Shown: piece by piece, positions 25,138 to 37,141 of the stretch
How the letters are laid out: each line of letters begins with the position of its first letter
Position numbering within the stretch: position 1 is the stretch's first letter
Assembly: GCA_036873135.1 (NCBI GenBank)
Contig: JAPTYO010000017.1
Coordinates: 10,912,001 to 10,976,000 of the forward strand
From: Clarkia xantiana subsp. parviflora
Lineage: Eukaryota; Streptophyta; Magnoliopsida; Myrtales; Onagraceae
Length of the DNA stretch: 64,000 bases
Direction: 5' to 3'
The notes under the pieces: model-generated
Seen by the model: the letters and a program-made list of their open reading frames with translations, nothing else
What the model was told of the DNA's origin: nothing
Database searches by the model: none
Made by a program: the position numbers and the translations under genes

Positions 25138-25149
25138 GCCCTGATACAA
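25138..25149 (-). other. Imperfect primer-binding site of element E
   Basis: The minus strand reads TTGTATCAGGGC one base inside the LTR; ten of twelve positions match the copia site TGGTATCAGAGC. Confidence 0.7.
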
Positions 25150-25150
25150 A

Positions 25151-25610
25151 TGTAGGAATTTGAACTAGATTCACGCTAGAACACACACTTTAGTAAGACA
25201 TGAGATCGTAACACGGAGACGATACTTACTTCGTTCGGTGCGGCGGCGTGCGGTTGCGGAAGCGTAGATCGTTGGCGACGGCTCGGAATCACAGCGGTTG
25301 GGATGCCGGTCGGAGAGGTACATCACTAAATCGGAGCGTACCTCAGTCTCCACGGTTGATGACCCAAAGACGAAGTAGTCGGGCACCGGAGCTTCGACTC
25401 GAGAGGAGAACATCGAAGGCAAACTTATGACTAACATCACATCTATCACACTCTCTATTCTATGCATGTAGGTACTCTATATCTATAACCATCCATATAG
25501 ATGGATATATATAGGCACAGAGAAGTTACACACTTCCGAAGTGTGTGACTTTAGTCCCGGACTTACCGAGCCGTGCAAGAGCACCCCATATGGGTGCACT
25601 ATTTCCTACA
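25151..25610 (-). repeat. 5' LTR of element E (460 bp)
   Basis: Partner of 18292-18753. It keeps the ACACACTTC/GAAGTGTGT hairpin with a changed loop base, which shows the stem is the conserved part. Confidence 0.9.
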
Positions 25611-26366
25611 CATATATTTATTAGAACTGTTTTCTTGACTATGTCAAGCTAGTTGGATGTTGGGGGCAGAGCCCTGGTTAAATATATGGTATGCGCACTA
25701 GGACAGACATGTTGTGATGGTGGTGATTGCCTAGGATTCATGTATAGAAACACGCATGATTAACTGTAATCATGAATTGCAAGTCAGCTCCTAATATTGA
25801 AAATGTTTTTAAAACAAAAACCCGTCGCCAAATATGCATGTTTGATGTGGAAGTTTCATGTATGACATGTATGCCTGAATGTTGAGGATGTAGCTGCATG
25901 TGATAGTTTACTTAGTAAGTAGAATTATGTATATGCAAGCATGAATTCCTTGGAACATTAGACGCATGACGTGTATGCATGATGTGTGGTTTGGTTGATG
26001 AATTTGGCTTGCTATGATAATTTACATGCAAAGTAGAATTGTATATGCATGCGTAAGTTCATTGGAACAGTTTTTTTAAATACAAAAGGGCCTTGGGAAA
26101 GCCAAGATCGGGTATGCTTATTTTAAAATTCTTGTTCTGGTATAAAACTGTTTTAAGAGACTGGTCTATTGGATTGAAGACGACGGTAATGTGAACTCTT
26201 TCACGAACCCCATTCCCTCGGTTTACTGGCGGTCGGTTGGTTTAGATGATGACTGAGGAATCATTATTTATCGTATTCCATCTTAATAGATATCTGATGT
26301 ATGCAATTCTTTCTCAAAATGTTATTGTCTCCCTGATTATGCATGATTATCAATGTATTAGTATCA
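25611..26366 (+). other. Leader of element C, second piece
   Basis: Resumes at the second CATAT copy and matches D 39285-40010, including the GGGCCTTGGGAAAGC block. No gene. It ends at the gag start codon. Confidence 0.75.
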
Positions 26367-26464
26367 ATGGTTGCGATCAGCAAAGTCATCTCCCAAATGA
26401 GCAAGGGGGTTACACTGAATAGCAATAATTATAAGATCTGGAATAAGCGCGCAAAGATGGTGAT

Positions 26465-27939
26465 TGTCAGACCCTAAAAATCCGACCTACGGCGTATTAC
26501 GTTTTGAAAACGTGCAATTTGAAAGAGTCGTCACTAGTTAATTGTTCGGCTAGCTAGAATCCTAAATTACCTAAGTGAATGACAGATTAAACACCTAGGT
26601 ATGAAATCGGTCTACGATCAGAAATTTGGGCTCGGGAGTTCTGTTACGAATTAGGAAAATTATTTTTCTAATTACGCCATTTCGGTACTAAATTCACAAA
26701 TTTGCCAGTTTTATTCATTGAATATATGTTACATTAGATTAATCTAACGATGTCAGAATGCAATTAGATTTTATCATACACAAAAGTATTATCAGCTATA
26801 AACCTAAAAAAAAAACTAATAATAATTTATAAACTCCTAATTACGACAAAATCTGAAACATTAAAATTATCGAGCACGTCTAAATCCATACACAACCCTA
26901 ATATAAATTTAACATACATACGCAACTTACCCAATTAAATTTAACCAATCACATTTAAACTACCTCATTGAATATAATATACTAATATTAACATAATCAG
27001 AAATAAAAGAAATAAAAAAAACTGAATAAAATATAATTAAAAAAAAAAAGAAAGAGGAGCGGGACTGAGTCACCTGGGGAAGGAAGGGCTTCGCCGGAGG
27101 TTGGAGGGCGGCCAGACGGAGCTTTGAAGCAGCAGGGGTGGTCACCGGTCGAGGAAAAACAGCAGGTGTAGTCACCGGTCGGGACACAACGGTAGCGGCT
27201 TGGAAGAATGGATCACCGGCTCGTTCAGGTGGAGGTTTACAGCAATGGGGAGGAGCGAAGGTCGGGCGTGCAGGAGCTTGGCCGGGGCGGGGCGTGGCAC
27301 AAGTCTAGTGACCGAGCCGCGGGCGGACGAATGCGAGGTCTGAGGGCGGCCGGAGCTCCGGCGATGGATCCAGGCAACAGGGGGAGGTTGAGCGAGGAGG
27401 CGGGAGAGATCTCCGGCGAGAGAGAGAGAAAGAGAGGGGGGGACCGCCGGCGCGGAGGTTGCTGGCAGGCTGGTCCGGTGGCGGGTCTTCTGGCGATGGA
27501 GGTGGCTGCGCGGCGGCGGGTCTCCTGACCTCCGGCGGAAGGCACGGCAGTAATGAAAAAAAAAAAAAACTTTACACTACAGGACAAATTTGCACGGGTT
27601 CCAAAATCTGATGTATCATTATTAATGGTTGTCTTTTTTACATGTAAAAGTACCCTATTTATAGCTAAACTAGGACCCCTAAACTAGGAAAATAAAATCT
27701 GAAAAATATGCATTTAATATTCCGAAAATATACATATATATTTATGTATTTTTCCATAAATACACATAATATATTTTCTAAATATTTCACAATAAATAAT
27801 GCATATACACTATCATATTTTAAGCCAGTCCTATCTTTAGAAACTTCGCAACCTTCCATATTTAAATACTTCCTTTTTTTGACGCGTCACATATGACATT
27901 TTGAACGTGCTATGCGCGGACCAAAATTAGGTGTTTACA
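26465..27939 (-). repeat. 3' LTR of element F (1475 bp)
   Basis: A minus-strand TATAAATA (27656-27663) marks the U3/R border. Downstream of it in transcript direction is a GC-rich block (about 27050-27545) bounded by A-runs on the plus strand. Frames in that block (for example 27208-27528) follow base composition only. Confidence 0.92.
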
Positions 27940-28810
27940 GCTTGCCCCTCTATGGGCGAATTCCCGTAGAACAAGTTCGAGGGGATTTGTCCAAAGACGA
28001 GTAAACGCTAATTTTGGTTGGGAAGTATATCTTCTTCGAGTCTTCGAATCTTCAAGGAAACTCCTGGATTATTTCGGAAAGTGCAAAAAAAGTAGAGCCT
28101 CTGTCGGCGGTGCCCCTGTTGGCGGTGCCTCCATTGGTCGTGCAAAAAATAGAACCTCCCTCGGCGGTGCCCCTGTTGGCGGTGCCTCCATTGGTAGTGC
28201 AGAAAGTAAAGCCTCCAGTGGCGTGCAAAAAAGTAAAGCCTCGGTCGGCGGTGCCCCTGTTGGCAGTGCCTCCGTTGGCGTTGCAGAAAGTAAAGCCTCC
28301 AGTGGCGTGTGGGAAAGTAAAGCCTCCAGTGGCGTGCAGTAAAGTAAAACCTCAATCGACGTTGCCTCCAGTGGCGAGCGACAAGGAAAAGCCTCCAGTG
28401 GCGTGCAATAAAGTAAAACCTTTGGTGATGATTGGTAACAGAAGACCTTTACGTCAGACAGTACCAACAACCTCTGGTGACGCCTCTAGTGGCGAGTGGT
28501 AACGGAAAAACCTCTACGTCAGACCGTACCGGAAAACCTCTGGTGATATCTCTGGTGGCGAAAGACCTCTACGTCAGACCGTACCGGAGAACCTTTGGTG
28601 ATGCCTCTAGTGGCGAGCGGTAACGGAAGACCTCTACGTCAGACCGTACCGGGAAAACCTCTGGTGATATCTCTGGTGGCGGAAGACCTCTACGTCAGAC
28701 CGTACCGGAGACCCTTTGGCGATGCCTCTAGCGGCGTATGTCGGAGAAGAGCCTCTAGTGACGTCCGTTGGAGAAGTGCCTCTAGTGGCGTGACTTGCGA
28801 AGGCTGAATA
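27940..28810 (-). repeat. Tandem repeat array 1 inside element F
   Basis: About 28090-28400 repeats GCCTCCAGTGGCGTGC-like units. About 28440-28740 repeats units of CTCTACGTCAGACCGTACCG plus CTCTGGTGAT. The copies vary in sequence. Frames across both strands are repeat translations. Confidence 0.75.
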
Positions 28811-29039
28811 CTAAGGCTTCGTTCGTCGGGGTTGACTCTCAGGAAGCTGGAAAATTTCAGATCCCGATTGTCGGTTGTGACTTGTAGGAACAGACTGTAA
28901 CAGTCCTACCCGTCCTTGAATGGTGACTCGCGAGAACAAAATGTAACCGTCCCGCTTGCCGTTTGGAAGATGCTGTTTCGTAGAAAATACGTTTGCGCAT
29001 GAGTGTTTGTCCCTAATTTTTGCCTAAATTGTGCATGAT

Positions 29040-29165
29040 GCGACAACTTAGCGGGATCTTTTTCTTTTTTCTTTTCTTTTTTCTTTTATCTTTTTTCTTT
29101 TTTCTTTTTTCTTTTTTCTTCTTCTCTTTTTCTCTTTTTTTTTTTTTTTGGTTGAGAATTTCTCT
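29040..29165. repeat. Pyrimidine (CTTTT)n tract in element F
   Basis: A near-pure T-rich microsatellite on the plus strand. It produces the Lys-rich and Phe-rich frames at 29013-29346, which I do not call genes. Confidence 0.85.
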
Positions 29166-29289
29166 TTTTTCTCTCCTTTTGCCACGGTTGATTGAGAGAT
29201 CTTCGACCTTGCCCCTCGGTTTTTTTATTTTCTCTCCTTTTGCCATGATTGCAATTTCTGAACTTGCAACCATGCCTCTCATTTCCTTG

Positions 29290-30020
29290 ATTTTGCCTAG
29301 GTCGCCCTTTCGGGTTTTCAACCTAGCGGAAGCACTCTTTATTTGATAGCCGATTAAACGGTGGCTGTAACCCGTATTTTATTTTCCGCCTCGATGCAGG
29401 AGTATATGTAGCCATTTGGAGGGTGACTGTGACCTTTTTTTTCTCACTATTTTCAATGACGCGGGAGCTCTTTTGATTGTAGCCATCTGGAGGGCGGCTG
29501 TGGCCCTTCATTCTTCGTCTCTGATCCGGGAAACACTCTTTGTATGTAACCATTTTGAGGGTGGTTGTGGCCCTTTCACTTAATATCCGCCATCGATGTT
29601 CCGGGATCGCTCTTTTGACTGTAGCCATTTGAGGGACGACTGTGACCCTTTCTTTTATTTTCTCGCCTTCATCGGGTTTGCGAGATCACTCTTTTTGTGT
29701 AGCCATTTTAAGGGTGGCTGTGGCCCTTTTTTATTCTCTCGCCCTCACAGGGTTCGCGGGGTCACTCTTTTATTTGTAGACGTTTGGAGGGTGGTTGTGG
29801 CCCTTTCACCTATTTCCCGCTTTTGACGTTGCAGGAGCGCTCTTTATCTGTAGCCATTTGAAGGGTGGCTGTCGCCCTTTCTTTATAATCGTTTTAGGGA
29901 CGACTGAGACCCTTTTTATCTGTAGTTGATTTAGGGACAACTGTGACCCTTTTATTCACTGCTTTCACAAAATATGCATGAGCACTCTCTTTATTTGTAC
30001 CGGTAGCCAATTAAAGGGCG
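29290..30020 (-). repeat. Tandem repeat array 2 inside element F
   Basis: Units of roughly 70-78 bp share GTAGCCATTT followed by AGGGTGGCTGTGGCCCTTT. The AGGG...CCCT arms of each unit can pair. About nine units can be counted. Confidence 0.75.
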
Positions 30021-33000
30021 GCTGTGACCCTAAAAAAAATGAGTTTTTTTTTTTGTTGCCTTTTTTGCTCCTTTTATTTTGCTTCTTTTTTGGAAAAGAA
30101 AATTTAACGAAAATAATAAACAACAATTACGTACATGCCCCCTAGTGGCAGATTAAAAAAAGCCTTCTAGAGAACGACTCAGTTAATTGAGTCTAAACGT
30201 CGGTCGTGTCGACGCCCTGGATGGACCTTACGACCAATGGATGACGTAGACAGTGATCTCTAATATCGGCTTCTCAAGTGCCCCGGTTATTGCTCAATCT
30301 CGTCTGGGGATGCCCCATGGCTAGCACCTACCAGGTTAGGCTCGTCGCATGCAGGATGAATGACCTGGCCAATGAACACACGTGGATGACGTGGAGTAGT
30401 CCGCATTAGGGCACAAATATTGCGCGAGATAAATTCGGCAACTGGCACAAGAATGGTTGGTGAGCAAAGGGCCGTGCACGAGATGTGCTCTTCAGAGGCT
30501 TTTATTTGGATGATTATCCGAGCTGCACAATGAGTAAGGAAAAAAAATCAAATTTCGGGGAGAAAATTGATCACGACTTGTCTTACCTGGGTGCCTGACA
30601 TTTTTAATGGAAATTTGCTCCATATGTGAATGGATCTGTTGCATGTCCTGATTTTCCTGCTCCATTTAGAAATCTCAACTTGTATATGAACACACCTTGC
30701 CGGAAAGAAATGCCCCTGGACCTCTGATGGAAGGCACCAACAATAATGTTCTCTTTGCTTGACATCCAAAATGTTTATTGATTAGCACATTGAATCTTCA
30801 CGAGACTCTCGATGATCTCTTGATATTTTCCCATCTTCGGACATGACCGATCTCAATAGGAGATGCCCATTGGTTACCACCGACCGTTTTAGACCTCACT
30901 GTAAAACGATGTGCAGCTTGGTTCGGGGACGCGTATGAATTCCACATATGGTAGGTGGAATGGAAGTTCTTTGAAGCAGTCACATTTCACGTGGTTACGA
31001 CCTCGTCGAAGTGGTCATCTGATCTGTAAAAAGAGTAGGGACACTCAAATCTTAAGGAAAAATCAAGTACAATTCATCGTACCTGAGCGTTGGATATCCG
31101 CGTGCGCAATTTGTGCTTCGTGCAACTGGATGGCTGCACGTTCCATTTAGTTGCCCCATCTGGCCGACACAGCTCGTATGTGCAGGATACCTAACCAAGG
31201 GTACCTGAAGAGTGAATGAAAAATCAGTGTAAAGAATATGAGAAATCATGCATGATTTTTTTAAAAAAACTCCAATGTCATTCATTTCATAATTTTGATT
31301 ACTTTTTTAAAAGCGAATCAAAATTTATGATCTAAGGTGTTTTGCATCATCATGAAGTTTACTGAGTTTGTTGAGTGCGCCATCTGACTCGAACGCGGGA
31401 CAAATGCTCAAAAACTGAATTTTTCAAAAATATTTTCTCGTCCTTTATTTAAACTCAAATAATTGCACTCAACTGCACAGTTAAACTATTTTCTCAAAAA
31501 ATAGAATCAAAACTCTTTTTTAAAACGCTAGCTTATGCGAATGTTGAAATGAAGATCTTTTCGAAAAAGTGTTATACACCTCAGATAAAAAATGAATGAC
31601 ACTTTGAGTTTTTTTAAATGCTCATGCATGCTCGAAAGTTAATGTTCAACTGTTAAGAAAGTTACAACTTACAACCAGTTTACCTGAATGATACATATAT
31701 ACAAATGAAAAATCAAGGTAAAGTTTTTTTATAAAAACAAATGCAAATGCAATGCATGTTTGGAGTTAGAAGCTCAACAACTAAGAGAAGATTTACAATC
31801 TATCAAAAAAGAATCGTTTTTCCTAAAACAATGTCTATGATATGTACATGAGATGCATACTTGAAATGAAATTTCTACAGTTAAGAAAATTTACAAGTTA
31901 CCTGAAATTTTTTTTTTGTTTTGTTTTTTATGAGGAAAAAAAAAATCAATGCATCCTAGTTGCTCAAAATTAAAAAAAAAAAAGATAATCAAGTGAAAAG
32001 TTTTTTTTAAAAAAAAAAAGCATATGAGATGCACAAAAAAAAAATACAAGATGCAAACTTAAAAATGAAAGTTCTACAACTAAGAAAAATACAATTTACC
32101 TAAAAGGTTTTTCCCGAAAATAATGCATATGAGATGCACATCTTTTAAAAAAAAATTCAGGTAAAAGGTTTTTTAAACAAAGAGCCCTAAAACTAAGAGA
32201 GCTTACGATTTATCTAAAAAGTTTTTTTAAAATTAATGCATACTTGATGCATTATTTAAAATAAAACAATTCAGGTAAAAAGTTTTTGAAATGATACATA
32301 TAGAATGCACGTTCGAAATTAGAAGCTCTAATAGCTAAAGGGGAATTAAAATTTCCAAAAATGTTTTTTTACATGCGCGATGCGCTAACCAAAATCACAA
32401 CTTACCTGAAGAGTTTTTTTTAAGGAAAAAAAAATTATGCGTATGAAACGCAAGCTTGAAAAAATTTAAAAAAAAATCAGGTAAGAGGTTTTTTTTAAAA
32501 AAAACAATGCATACAAAATGCATGTTCGGAAATAAAATTTCTAAATGACTAACTACTTAGTTGAATTTTTTTTTTTTTAATGCAATGAGATGAATGCATG
32601 AGAAATAAAAGCTATACAAACAGTTGCATGATAACATTTACAACAAAAAACAGATCATGTTAGGGGGATAAAAAAAATGTGTGGCTTTGCTCTACAAGGT
32701 AGGTTCCACTGATAGGTTCCCGACAAGGTGGTTTCCTCACCCCATCACAGGGATCATAAGACCTTCACAAGCGAGTGGAGTTGTTCTGAGTCGTTCCGGC
32801 GGCTCGGCCGCGCGGTCGTACCCTTACTAACTCTCAGGGGTTCCTAGTTGCCCTGGGATTTAGGCGTTTTGGAGATTACGCTAAAGTGGGTGTGTGCAAA
32901 TTTAAATAATACATACACAACAAAGAAAAATAGTTAGTCATAATAAGAACTTAACTCCGCACCTGAAATCACAAAAAAAACAAGTTAGATCTGTGAAATA

Positions 33001-33067
33001 AAAATAAAAATTACAAAATTCTAACATGGCAAAAAGTGAACATACTGAGCCCGAACCCTCTAAATCT
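30021..33067 (-). other. Remaining interior of element F
   Basis: Around 30165-31200 the composition is mixed and contains no recognisable gene. Around 31200-32640 there are long A and T runs with recurring short blocks such as GCATATGAGATGCAC. About 32690-32890 is GC-richer. No coding evidence was found. Confidence 0.6.
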
Positions 33068-33085
33068 TCCCCAGCAGAGTCGCCA
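33068..33085 (-). other. Primer-binding site of element F
   Basis: The minus strand reads TGGCGACTCTGCTGGGGA three bases inside the LTR. The sequence type is one I associate with large plant Tat/Ogre elements and an Arg tRNA; the tRNA assignment is from memory of the family, not from this window. Confidence 0.75.
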
Positions 33086-33088
33086 AAT

Positions 33089-34558
33089 TGTCAGACCCTA
33101 AAAATCCGACCTACGGCGAATTACGTTTTGAAAACGTGCAATTTGAAAGAGTCGCCACTAGTTAATTGTTCGGCTAACTAGAATCCTAAATTACCTAAGC
33201 GAATGACAGATTAAACACCTAGGTATGAAATCGGTCTACGATCAGAAATTTGGGCTCGGGAGTTCTGTTACGAATTAGGAAAATTTATTTTTCTAATTAC
33301 GCCCTTTCGGTACTAAATTCACAAATTTGCCAGTTTTATTCATTGAATTATGTTACATAAGATTAATCTAACGATGTCAGAATGCAATTAGATTTTATCA
33401 TACACAAAAGTATTATCAGCTATAAACCTAAAAAAAAACTAATAATAATTTATAAACTCCTAATTACGACAAAATCTTAAACATTAAAATTATCGAGCAC
33501 GTCTAAATCCATACACAACCCTAATATAAATTTAACATACATACACAACTTACCCAATTAAATTTAACCAATCACATTTAAAACTACCTCATTGAATATA
33601 ATATACTAATATTAACATAATCAGAAATAAAAAAAAAACTGAATAAAATATAAAAAAAAAAAAAAAAAGAGGAGCGGGACAGAGTCACATGGGGAAGGAA
33701 GGGCTTCGCCGGAGGTTGGAGGGCGGCCAGACGGAGCTTTGAAGCAGCAGGGGTGGTCACCGGTCGAGGCAGAACAGCAGGTGTAGTCACCGGTCGGGAC
33801 ACAGCGGTAGCGGCTCGGAAGAATGGATCACCGGCTCGTTCAGGTGGAGGTTTACAGCAATGGGGAGGAGCGACGGTCAGGCGTGCAGGAGCTTGGCCGG
33901 AGCGGGGCGTGGCACAAGTCTAGTGACCGAGCCGCTGGCGGACGAATGCGAGGTCTGAGGGCGGCCGGAGCTCCGGCGATGGATCCAGGCAACAAGGGGA
34001 GGTTGAGCGAGGAGGCGGGAGAGATCTCCGACGAGAGAGAGAGAAAGAGAGGGGGGACCGCCGGTGCGGAGGTTGCTGGCAGGCTGGTCTGGTGGCGGGT
34101 CTTCTGGCGATGGAGGTGGCTGCGCGGCGGCGGGTCTCCTGACCTCCGGCGGAAGGCACGGCAGTAATGAGAAAAAAAAAAAAAAACTTTACACTACAGG
34201 ACAAATTTGCACGGGTTCCAAAATCTGATGTATTATTATTAATGGTTGTGTCTTTTTTACATGTAAAAGGACCCTATTTATAGCTAAACTAGGACCCCTA
34301 AACTAGGAAAATAAAATCTGAAAAATATGCATTTAATATTCCGAAAATATACATGTATATTTATGTCTTTCACCATAAATACACATAATATATTTTCTAA
34401 ATATTTCACAATAAATAATGCATATACACTATCCTATTTTAAGCCAATCCTATCTTTAGAAACTTCGCGACCTTCCATATTTAAATACTTCCTTTTTTTG
34501 ACGCGTCACATATGACATTTTGAACGTGTTATGCGCGGACCAAAATTAGGTGTTTACA
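33089..34558 (-). repeat. 5' LTR of element F (1470 bp)
   Basis: Full-length partner of 26465-27939, closely similar along its whole length. TATAAATA is at 34275-34282 on the minus strand; transcription would run leftwards through the GC-rich block at about 33670-34160. Confidence 0.92.
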
Positions 34559-35334
34559 GTGATTACTGAAATGAAAGGTTTGGAGCATCTGACTACAAAA
34601 CATGCCAGCCGGAGGGATACCTCACGGCTGATCAGAAGGAATTCAATGATGATTGGGATGCTAAGGATCTGGAAATTCGTTTTGCCTTGTTGTCTATGCT
34701 GGAGGATGACATACTCTACGGGTATGATATCTTGGAGTCTTCCATGGACCTCTAGGATGGTCTTGAGGCAGGGTTTGGTGTGTACACCACAGACCAGAAG
34801 CGATCTTTAAACATCGCTTTAGATTCCTAAAAGATGACTCCCAAGCATATGATGAAGGAGCATATTAAACATATGTCTAACACTTGCTGAACTCAAGGAG
34901 GCAAGAGAAATCCTGACAGATGAACAGAGAGTCCATGGGTGATCTGTTCTTTGCCTGACTCTTGGAATAACATGAAAATCCACCTTACCCATGCCACTCA
35001 ACTCGATAACCTCAAGAAAGTGCGAGTTCATCTCGACCTGGAGGAGGATCGTCTCAAGGCTGAAAAGCCTAGAGCGAAAATGCATATTGCATCCTCCATG
35101 CCAGTTGAGCAAAAGGGTAAGCGCAAGAGGAAAGGCAAAGGCCTTCAGAACAAGGCTAACAAGTCTATGGCTCCAAAACCTCAGAGAAAGTTCAAACGCA
35201 AGAAATCTGGTGGAAAGAAAAGGCAAGCAAAACAGACACGTAGAGAGGAATCTCGAACGTGTTTCGGGTGTGGTGTAAAAGGCCACCTGGCTGCTGCCTG
35301 TACCAATCCTCCAAAGGTACGCACTGAGAAATAA

Positions 35335-35556
35335 TGATGAAAGTCATAAATTCTCCTTGGATTCATCATACTCGAGAGTAATTCAATTTATCCTTTTGGA
35401 TTACAGAACTGAGAAGTAGAACCGATACGGACCTAAAGGAGGATGCCCCGGAACAATAAAGAATAGACGATATTCTTATATTTACTTGCCAGAACTTTTC
35501 GATTTTTCAGTTTAAAATACTCATTGATAATAAATTCCTTGAAACATAGGAACCAT
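35335..35556 (+). other. Element C spacer after gag
   Basis: Short stretch between the gag stop and the MITE. No motif was recognised. Confidence 0.5.
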
Positions 35557-35565
35557 TTATTTTTA

Positions 35566-36287
35566 GGGTTTATAGGTCTTTTGATACCTTATGTTTGCTC
35601 ACTTTTGGTTTTTGATACCACATGTTTGGTTTTGCCTATTTTTGGTACTATACGTTTGCCAATTGTATACTTTTAGTCCGACCGTTAGTTGACCGTTAGA
35701 GTTGACCGTTAAATAGTCACGTGACTGGCACATGCCTAGCCCTAAATTTTGAATTTGTTCAGTTTAGTCCTCAAATTTTTTGTCCTAACTTTTTATTTTT
35801 GTAATTTGGCCATTAAACATTTTCAACTGCACCCTAGGACTAAATTGACCTAGCCATGGTCTAACTCATGCCTAGATCGGACCATGGCTAGGGTCACCGG
35901 ACCCAGTTGACCCTAAGCATGGTCCGACCCATGACTAGGTCGGACCATGGTTAGGGTTGCCCGGGTCCGGCGACCCTAGCCATGGTTCTACTAGCCATGG
36001 GTCGGACCATGGCTAGGTCAATTTAGTCCTAGGGTGCGGTTGAAAATGTTTAAGGGCCAAATTGCAAGAATAAAAAGTTAGGACAAAAAATTTGAGGACA
36101 AAATTGAACAAAATCAAAATTTGGGTCTAGGCATGTGCAAGTCACGTGACTATTTAACGGTCAACTAACGGTCGGACCAAAAGTATACAATTGGCAAACG
36201 TATGGTACTAAAAATAGGCAAAACCAAACATGTAGTACCAAAAGCCAAAAGTGGCCAAACATAGAGTACCAAAAAACGTATAAACCC
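35566..36287. mobile_element. Foldback MITE (722 bp), Mutator-like by target size
   Basis: The ends are GGGTTTATA and TATAAACCC. Each half is close to the reverse complement of the other over more than 300 bp, so the element is one long imperfect palindrome. A 9-bp duplication flanks it (TTATTTTTA 35557-35565, TTCTTTTTA 36288-36296, one mismatch). A 9-bp target and long terminal inverted repeats suit the Mutator superfamily. It has no coding capacity. It sits in element C behind gag. Confidence 0.88.
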
Positions 36288-36529
36288 TTCTTTTTAAGCA
36301 TGTGACAAATGCTTGGACCGAGTATTGATTATCCATCTTCACTGAGTTGTTTGATCGCGTTATTGTTGTTCGATACATTGCTTTTAAATTAAAAATTTAA
36401 ATCTTTCTTACTTGTTAGTACTCCATTATATGATAAATTCTGTAATGATGAACATGTGCGAAACCGATTGGATTAAATTAAATTGAATTTTCGAAACGAA
36501 ACAATTTATACCATGGGATGAACCTGGAA

Positions 36530-37141
36530 TAGACGCCATAGATGTGTGTACCTTGAAAGATGGAACACATCGTTTTCAGAGTACGAATTTATTGATGAAG
36601 TATTTTATTGAATGAATGTCGAAATTTTCATTTGCCTCCCTTTGGGAATAATTCATTCATAATTTCACGATGAAAAGAGATATGCTCCACGAGCTACCAC
36701 GAACTCGTAAAGTATCAACTGATGCATAAGGCAAAAGCCCAATACACAGTTCAAAGATGGATAAGTCTTTGAGATGAATTAGCCAATGAAAAGGATGATG
36801 TCGGCAAAATTACTCTCCCACTAAATTCCTTGAACGAGAAGTTTGGCAAGACATTCATATCAGTAACACACTTCAACTGCATAGTTTGAAAACATAATGT
36901 TAGAGTTCAACAACGGACGTTCCCTATGGCATGAAAAACAGTGGACTCACATCAATGTAGAACTATGTTCCAACAAAATCGGTCAAACACGAAGCCATAA
37001 AAGCTAAAAGTGAATGATAACGAGTTAAATCTTATCATCATGCGACATTAACTTGCTCATTAAACAAGTATTTGAACCGAGAGTATGATAACTACTCATG
37101 TTTAAATTAGCTTGTGACAACGGTGCCGTGGTCGAACATGA
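36530..37141 (+). pseudogene. Degenerate integrase of element C
   Basis: Aligns with D 41190-41800 and with J's integrase. A short recognisable run (VPTKSV) follows a TAG at 36958-36960, at the same codon that is TAA in A, B and D and GTA in J. It is cut by D at CATGA and continues after 45740 with the linker. The stretch from 36297 to 36530 matches A 8680-8840 and is unassigned. Confidence 0.65.

Larger units (their letters stand above)
18292..25610 (-). mobile_element. Element E: degenerate copia retrotransposon
   Basis: Two LTRs, 18292-18753 and 25151-25610, both TGTAGGAATT...CCTACA, flanked by a perfect CATAT duplication (18287-18291 and 25611-25615). A GAGTGGGAGA polypurine tract next to the left LTR and an imperfect primer site next to the right LTR show minus orientation. 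The LTRs differ by roughly 25 positions by eye. Only a gag fragment is recognisable inside. No RT or integrase could be followed, so it is either a non-autonomous or a badly decayed copy. Confidence 0.9.
26465..34558 (-). mobile_element. Element F: non-autonomous LTR element with about 1.47-kb LTRs
   Basis: LTRs at 26465-27939 and 33089-34558 (TGTCAGACCC...GTGTTTACA) are flanked by a perfect GTGAT duplication (26460-26464 and 34559-34563). The primer site beside the right LTR and the G-rich polypurine tract beside the left LTR (AGAGGGGCAAGC on the minus strand) give minus orientation. The 5.1-kb interior holds tandem repeats and homopolymer-rich DNA; I found no gag, protease, RT or integrase. 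That fits a large retrotransposon derivative moved by gypsy proteins made elsewhere. It lies inside the gag of C. Confidence 0.9.
26367..35334 (+). pseudogene. gag: Gag of element C, split by element F
   Basis: The ATG is at 26367. The first piece (26367-26464) ends in LNSNNYKIWNKRAKMV, the N-terminal LNG-x-N-Y-x-x-W motif of copia Gag. After F, and counting GTGAT once, the same frame goes on at 34564 with ITEMKGLEHLTTKH. A frameshift near 34620 and a TAG near 34754 follow. The last part is open (34939-35334): SLPDSWNNMKIHLTH, a Leu-Glu-Glu helix, a Lys-rich stretch and a CCHC zinc knuckle (CFGCGVKGHLAAAC) that would bind genomic RNA. The order is typical of plant copia Gag. It is non-functional because of the 8-kb insertion and the small breaks. 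Confidence 0.88.

Noticed and set aside
24485..25144. Host gene fragment in the leader of E
   Set aside because: Short overlapping frames on both strands, no recognised domain or splice pattern; kept as leader.
27208..27587. Overlapping proteins on both strands in the GC-rich LTR block (also 33823-34204)
   Set aside because: GC-rich DNA opens frames on both strands; no domain is seen and the block belongs to the LTR.
29013..29346. Lys-rich and Phe-rich proteins
   Set aside because: Translation of a (CTTTT)n tract.
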